From Clostridiales bacterium (GTDB taxonomy: Bacteria; Bacillota; Clostridia; Oscillospirales; Oscillospiraceae), in assembly GCA_021199695.1 (NCBI GenBank), contig JAJQHP010000138.1:1-9916 (forward strand): a DNA stretch of 9,916 nucleotides, written 5' to 3'. This document shows, piece after piece, positions 7,528 through 9,916 of the stretch. Position numbers and translations under genes: made by a program. The notes under the pieces are model-generated. The model did no database searches, was not told the DNA's origin, and saw nothing but the letters and a program-made list of their open reading frames with translations. Position 1 is the first letter of the stretch. Each line of letters opens with the position of its first letter.

Positions 7528-7564
7528 GCCCAAATTTCAAAATAATGGGTTTTGAAATTTGGGC
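7528..7564. repeat. 15-bp perfect inverted repeat in the rplU-prs intergenic region
   Basis: GCCCAAATTTCAAAA (7528-7542) and TTTTGAAATTTGGGC (7550-7564) flank a 7-nt loop (TAATGGG). The flanking GTTG (7517-7520) and CAAC (7564-7567) could extend pairing across a bulge. The core nonamer AAATTTCAA also occurs at 7481-7489, giving three copies in 80 bp. The repeat lies between two divergent promoters, with no gene end pointing at it and no T-run after it, so a terminator role is unlikely. It could be an operator, a protein-binding palindrome or part of a small RNA. Confidence 0.85.
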
Positions 7565-7629
7565 AACAGGGAAAAGACGATGGAAATACGGAAAAAATCG
7601 TAGAAAACGGTGGATTTTCCCGATTGATT

Positions 7630-7638
7630 TGTTATAAT
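7630..7638 (+). promoter_or_regulatory. Candidate extended -10 promoter P1 of prs
   Basis: TGTTATAAT at 7630-7638 matches the extended -10 form TGnTATAAT perfectly. No convincing -35 lies 16-18 nt upstream (the bases there are around GGTGGATT), which is acceptable for extended -10 promoters. The predicted start is near 7645, giving an ~209-nt leader before the prs ATG. Confidence 0.6.
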
Positions 7639-7666
7639 GATGCCTGTCGGTCAAGCCGACGGCATC
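7639..7666 (+). other. Hairpin overlapping the P1 transcription start
   Basis: GATGCC (7639-7644) pairs with GGCATC (7661-7666), and GTCGG (7646-7650) pairs with CCGAC (7656-7660), with T7645 bulged and a TCAAG loop. This makes 11 base pairs starting directly after the P1 -10 box. An RNA starting near 7645 would begin with the inner stem, which could protect its 5' end. As DNA, the palindrome could bind a regulator that blocks P1. The pairing is certain; the function is inferred. Confidence 0.6.
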
Positions 7667-7711
7667 GGACGCCGGGGGATTTTTCAGCGGGAGAGATTTT
7701 GAGGGAAATCC

Positions 7712-7740
7712 TTGCGGCTTTCGTCCGAATGCGTTATAAT
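7712..7740 (+). promoter_or_regulatory. Candidate sigma-A promoter P2 of prs
   Basis: TTGCGG (7712-7717) and a perfect TATAAT (7735-7740) are separated by 17 nt. The -35 matches only its first three positions. The predicted start is near 7747, about 107 nt before the prs ATG. Together with P1, prs seems to have two tandem promoters. Confidence 0.65.
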
Positions 7741-7853
7741 GCAGGGTGAAAAGGGACGTGCGCCTCCCGACCCATCGTGTCCATCGCTCCAGTCTTTTCC
7801 TTTTTTGGCGCAGTGCAGGGAGTTATCCAACGACAGCAGAGGAGAGTAAAGAT

Positions 7854-8846
7854 ATGGTTTCACATGGCAAGGACATCAAGATTTTTGCGGGCAGCTCCAA
7901 CATCCCTCTGGCAAAGGAGATTTGCCGCACCCTGGACGTGCCCCTGGGAAATGCCGAGTGCGGGCGTTTCTCCGACGGCGAGAGCTATGTTTCTTTCTAT
8001 GAGACGGTCCGTGGCAGCGACGTGTTTCTGATCCAGTCCACCTGTGCTACCGGCGTGCGCGGCACCGCCGACTATCGCTCTGTCAACGATCATCTGATGG
8101 AGCTGTGCGTCATGATCGACGCCTGCAAGCGGGCCTCCGCCGGACGGATCACCGCCGTCATTCCCTATTACGGCTATGCCCGTCAGGACCGCAAGACCAA
8201 GCCCCGTGACCCCATCTCCGCCAAGCTCACCGCCAACCTGCTGGTGAGCGCCGGTGTGAACCATGTGCTGACCATGGACATCCACTGTGCCCAGATCCAG
8301 GGCTTCTTTGATATCCCCATGGACAACATCCCCGGTTCCCCCCTCTTTATCAACTACTTCCAGGAGCGGTTCCGCGGCCATGAGGACGAGACGGTGGTAG
8401 TCTCTCCCGACGTAGGCTCCGTGGCCCGGGCGAGAGCCTTTGCCCAGAAGATGAATCTGCCTCTGGCTATTGTGGACAAGCGCCGCCAGAAGGCCAACCA
8501 GTCCGAGGTGAAGAACATCATCGGCGACGTCCGGGGCAAGGACGTCATCCTGCTGGACGACATGGTGGACACCGCCGGCTCCCTGTGTGGAGCGGCCCGC
8601 GCCCTGGTAGAGGAGGGCGGCGCCAGAAGCGTGTCCGCCTGCGCCACCCACGGCGTGCTCTCCGGCCCCGCTCTGGAGCGGATCGAGAACTCCGTCCTGG
8701 ACGAGCTGATCTTCCTGGACACCATCCCCGCACCGGAGAAGGCCCTCAAGTGCAGCAAGATCAAGTATCTCTCCACGGCCAATATGTTTGCCGAGGCGGT
8801 GGGACGCATCTATAACGAGGTGTCCATCTCCTCCATCTTCGCATAA
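7854..8846 (+). CDS. prs: Ribose-phosphate pyrophosphokinase (PRPP synthase)
   Basis: This cytoplasmic enzyme makes PRPP from ribose 5-phosphate and ATP, feeding purine, pyrimidine, NAD, His and Trp synthesis. It is 330 residues. Seen directly: N-terminal KIFAGSSN (9-16), the ATP-loop FSDGE (39-43), YYGYARQDRKTKPRDPISAK (105-124), MDIH (141-144) and GFFDIP (150-155), and the PRPP-binding loop DDMVDTAGS (235-243), with the usual SISSIF end. The catalytic motifs are intact. ATG 7854 is chosen because GAGGAG (7839-7844) lies 9 nt upstream and the protein then starts like its homologues. A GTG at 7746 in the same frame would fall on the predicted P2 start and lacks homologous sequence. About ten extra residues lie after QSTC (around 65-76), which accounts for the length being above the usual ~317. 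Tandem promoters precede it; pth and mfd follow. Confidence 0.97.
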   Translation: MVSHGKDIKIFAGSSNIPLAKEICRTLDVPLGNAECGRFSDGESYVSFYETVRGSDVFLIQSTCATGVRGTADYRSVNDHLMELCVMIDACKRASAGRITAVIPYYGYARQDRKTKPRDPISAKLTANLLVSAGVNHVLTMDIHCAQIQGFFDIPMDNIPGSPLFINYFQERFRGHEDETVVVSPDVGSVARARAFAQKMNLPLAIVDKRRQKANQSEVKNIIGDVRGKDVILLDDMVDTAGSLCGAARALVEEGGARSVSACATHGVLSGPALERIENSVLDELIFLDTIPAPEKALKCSKIKYLSTANMFAEAVGRIYNEVSISSIFA

Positions 8847-8924
8847 ACGACTGTCGAATCGAAGGAAAACGGCCCAAATGGGGCCGAAACAGGGGGTGCC
8901 GTGTCGGCATCCCCTGTCAGTCGT
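8847..8924 (+). other. Predicted three-way-junction RNA element between prs and pth
   Basis: An outer stem ACGACTG (8847-8853) with CAGTCGT (8918-8924) encloses two hairpins: CGGCCC (8870-8875) with GGGCCG (8881-8886), and a 13-bp stem from ACAGGGG (8889-8895), G8896 and TGCCG (8897-8901) with CGGCA (8905-8909), T8910 and CCCCTGT (8911-8917), loop TGT. The element starts directly after the prs stop codon and ends 3 nt before the pth ribosome binding site. There is no T-run, so a simple intrinsic terminator is unlikely. A processing site, stability element or translational control of pth are options. The second hairpin is firm; the outer stem is less certain. Confidence 0.5.
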
Positions 8925-8943
8925 GTCAAGGAGGCGCTGAACA

Positions 8944-9552
8944 ATGTTTTTTTCAGACCGAAAGAGCGGCGGGATTGAGTGGATTGTCTGCTTTCTGGGC
9001 AACCCCGGCCGTGAGTATGAGAACACCCGGCACAACGTGGGCTTTCTCACCGGGGATACCATGGCCCGCCGCCTGGGTGCGGACATCCGCCGCATCCGGT
9101 TCAAGGCGCTGACCGCCCCGGCGGATATCGGGGGGCATAAGGTGCTGCTGATGAAGCCCAACACCTTCATGAACCTCTCCGGCACCGCTCTCCAGGAGGC
9201 GGCCGCCTTTTACAAGGTGCCGCCGGAGCGGTGCCTGGTGGTGTCCGACGATGTGAGCCTGGAGCCGGGACGGCTCCGCCTGCGGAGAAACGGCTCTGCC
9301 GGAGGCCACAACGGGCTGAAATCCATCATCAATATGCTGGACAGCGAGAACTTCCCCCGGGTGAAGATCGGCGTGGGCAAAAAGCCCCACCCGGACTATG
9401 ACCTGGCGGACTGGGTGCTGGGAAAGTTCTCCCCCCAGGACAGGAAACTCATCGAGCAGGCGGCGGAGAAGGCCTGCGACGCCATCGAATGTATCATCAC
9501 CCAGGGCATGGATCGGGCAATGAACCTGTATAATGGAAAGCAGGGGGACTGA
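8944..9552 (+). CDS. pth: Peptidyl-tRNA hydrolase
   Basis: This essential enzyme releases tRNA from peptidyl-tRNAs that drop off the ribosome by cleaving the ester bond. It is 202 residues, slightly longer than the usual ~190 because of an N-terminal tail (MFFSDRKSGGIEW) before the conserved core. Seen directly: FLGNPGREYENTRHNVGF (17-34) with catalytic His30 (E. coli His20) and Asn20 (E. coli Asn10); KPNTFMNLSG (71-80) with Asn77 (E. coli Asn68); SDDVSLEPG (101-109) with Asp102 in the place of E. coli Asp93; and GSAGGHNGLKSI (117-128) with His122 and Asn123. All key residues are present. ATG 8944 follows a perfect AAGGAGG (8928-8934) by 9 nt, which settles the start despite the extra tail. 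It follows prs after a structured 97-nt gap and precedes mfd, as in many Firmicutes (spoVC in Bacillus). Confidence 0.97.
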   Translation: MFFSDRKSGGIEWIVCFLGNPGREYENTRHNVGFLTGDTMARRLGADIRRIRFKALTAPADIGGHKVLLMKPNTFMNLSGTALQEAAAFYKVPPERCLVVSDDVSLEPGRLRLRRNGSAGGHNGLKSIINMLDSENFPRVKIGVGKKPHPDYDLADWVLGKFSPQDRKLIEQAAEKACDAIECIITQGMDRAMNLYNGKQGD

Positions 9553-9585
9553 CCTGCCCGACACCGTCCCCAAGGAGACCCGAAT

Positions 9586-9916
9586 ATGAAGCAGCTCATT
9601 CAAATCCTTTCCCGTCTGCCGGAATATCAGGAGCTGATCGCTCAGCTGGACGCCGGACGCTCTCCCATCGGAGTGTCCGGCCTTTCTGCCGTCCACCGGG
9701 CGCAGATGGCCGCCGCTTTGCAAATTCAGATGGACTGCCCGGTGGTGCTGCTGTGCCCGGATGAGAACGAGGGGCAGAAGCTGGCCGCCGATCTGCGGGC
9801 CTTTACCGGGGAGGAGCCGCTGTTTCTCGCAGGCCGGGAGTTCACCTTCCACGACGCCACCCCCTCCCACCAGTGGGAGCAGCGGCGGCTGGGGACCTTC
9901 CAGCGGCTCCGCTCCG
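9586..9916 (+). CDS. mfd: Transcription-repair coupling factor Mfd (3' partial)
   Basis: Only the first 110 codons are in the window; the frame stays open to the right edge. Mfd is a large (~1,150-residue) DNA translocase that removes RNA polymerase stalled at lesions and recruits UvrA. Seen here is part of the N-terminal UvrB-like domain: GVSGLSAVHRAQMAAAL (34-50), PVVLLCPDENEGQKLAADLR (55-74), then FTGEEPLFLAGREFTFHDAT and HQWEQRRLGTFQRL, the order found in Mfd proteins. The translocase and RNA polymerase-interacting domains lie beyond the window. ATG 9586 follows AAGGAG (9572-9577) by 8 nt and is 33 nt after the pth stop, so co-transcription with pth is likely. A UvrB fragment is the only close alternative, but the pth neighbour and this sequence favour Mfd. 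Confidence 0.93.
   Translation, partial: MKQLIQILSRLPEYQELIAQLDAGRSPIGVSGLSAVHRAQMAAALQIQMDCPVVLLCPDENEGQKLAADLRAFTGEEPLFLAGREFTFHDATPSHQWEQRRLGTFQRLRS

Noticed and set aside
7433..7654. Small - strand frame (73 codons) over the rplU-prs intergenic region
   Set aside because: It covers the palindrome and the rplU promoter, has no convincing ribosome binding site, and looks like no known protein.
7721..7733. Possible PurR box near CCGAAT upstream of prs
   Set aside because: Only the CCGAA core fits; the flanking A/T positions are wrong, so it does not meet the known Bacillus PurR consensus.
7552..7749. Small + strand frame (65 codons) before prs
   Set aside because: It spans both candidate prs promoters and the start-site hairpin, with no ribosome binding site or recognisable sequence.
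7753..7806. Pyrimidine-rich CTTTTCCTTTTTT run as an attenuator terminator before prs
   Set aside because: No stable GC stem directly precedes it; the best pairing seen is a 4-bp GGGA/TCCC well upstream.
7746..7853. Upstream GTG start extending Prs by 36 residues
   Set aside because: The P2 transcription start falls at about 7747, the extra residues do not resemble Prs, and ATG 7854 has a well-placed GAGGAG.

Overview
This window looks like chromosomal, housekeeping DNA from a GC-rich gut-type Firmicute. The best guess is the Oscillospiraceae/Ruminococcaceae branch of Clostridia (Flavonifractor, Lawsonibacter or Intestinimonas-like). The reasons are strong GGAGG-type ribosome binding sites, a Firmicute-type L27 with a cleavable N-terminal extension beside its Prp protease, a V-type rather than F-type ATPase, the prs-pth-mfd gene order, and high GC at third codon positions. 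The genus is inferred, not proven.

Region 1 (1-4962, + strand) is the distal part of a V-type ATPase operon in the order C (5' end cut off by the window edge), F, A, B, D. These genes encode the stator/rotor connector, the rotor subunit, the catalytic and non-catalytic ring subunits, and the central axle. Upstream genes (I, K, E and so on) lie outside the window, so the coupling ion (H+ or Na+) cannot be read here. A perfect 13-bp hairpin closes the operon and also serves the convergent obgE.

Region 2 (5024-7465, - strand) is the ribosome-linked cluster rplU-prp-rpmA followed by obgE. It is driven from a near-consensus sigma-A promoter with an ~89-nt leader. rplU and prp overlap by 1 nt, and the rpmA ribosome binding site lies in the last codons of prp. 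A strong intrinsic terminator sits between rpmA and obgE. Prp removes the L27 extension before the protein works in the ribosome, and ObgE is a 50S-assembly GTPase, so the cluster serves large-subunit assembly.

Region 3 (about 7466-7853) is an AT-rich divergent intergenic region. It holds two candidate TATAAT promoters for prs, a 15-bp perfect inverted repeat, and a hairpin at the presumed upstream transcription start.

Region 4 (7854-9916, + strand) is prs (PRPP synthase), pth (peptidyl-tRNA hydrolase) and the start of mfd (transcription-repair coupling factor, cut off by the window edge). The prs-pth gap can fold into a compact three-way junction ending just before the pth ribosome binding site.

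I see no mobile element, CRISPR array, tRNA, rRNA or toxin/defence gene. The protein-coding content is well-known core machinery. The less explained signals are non-coding structures (the prs/rplU intergenic palindrome and the prs-pth element) and a roughly ten-residue in-frame insertion in Prs.
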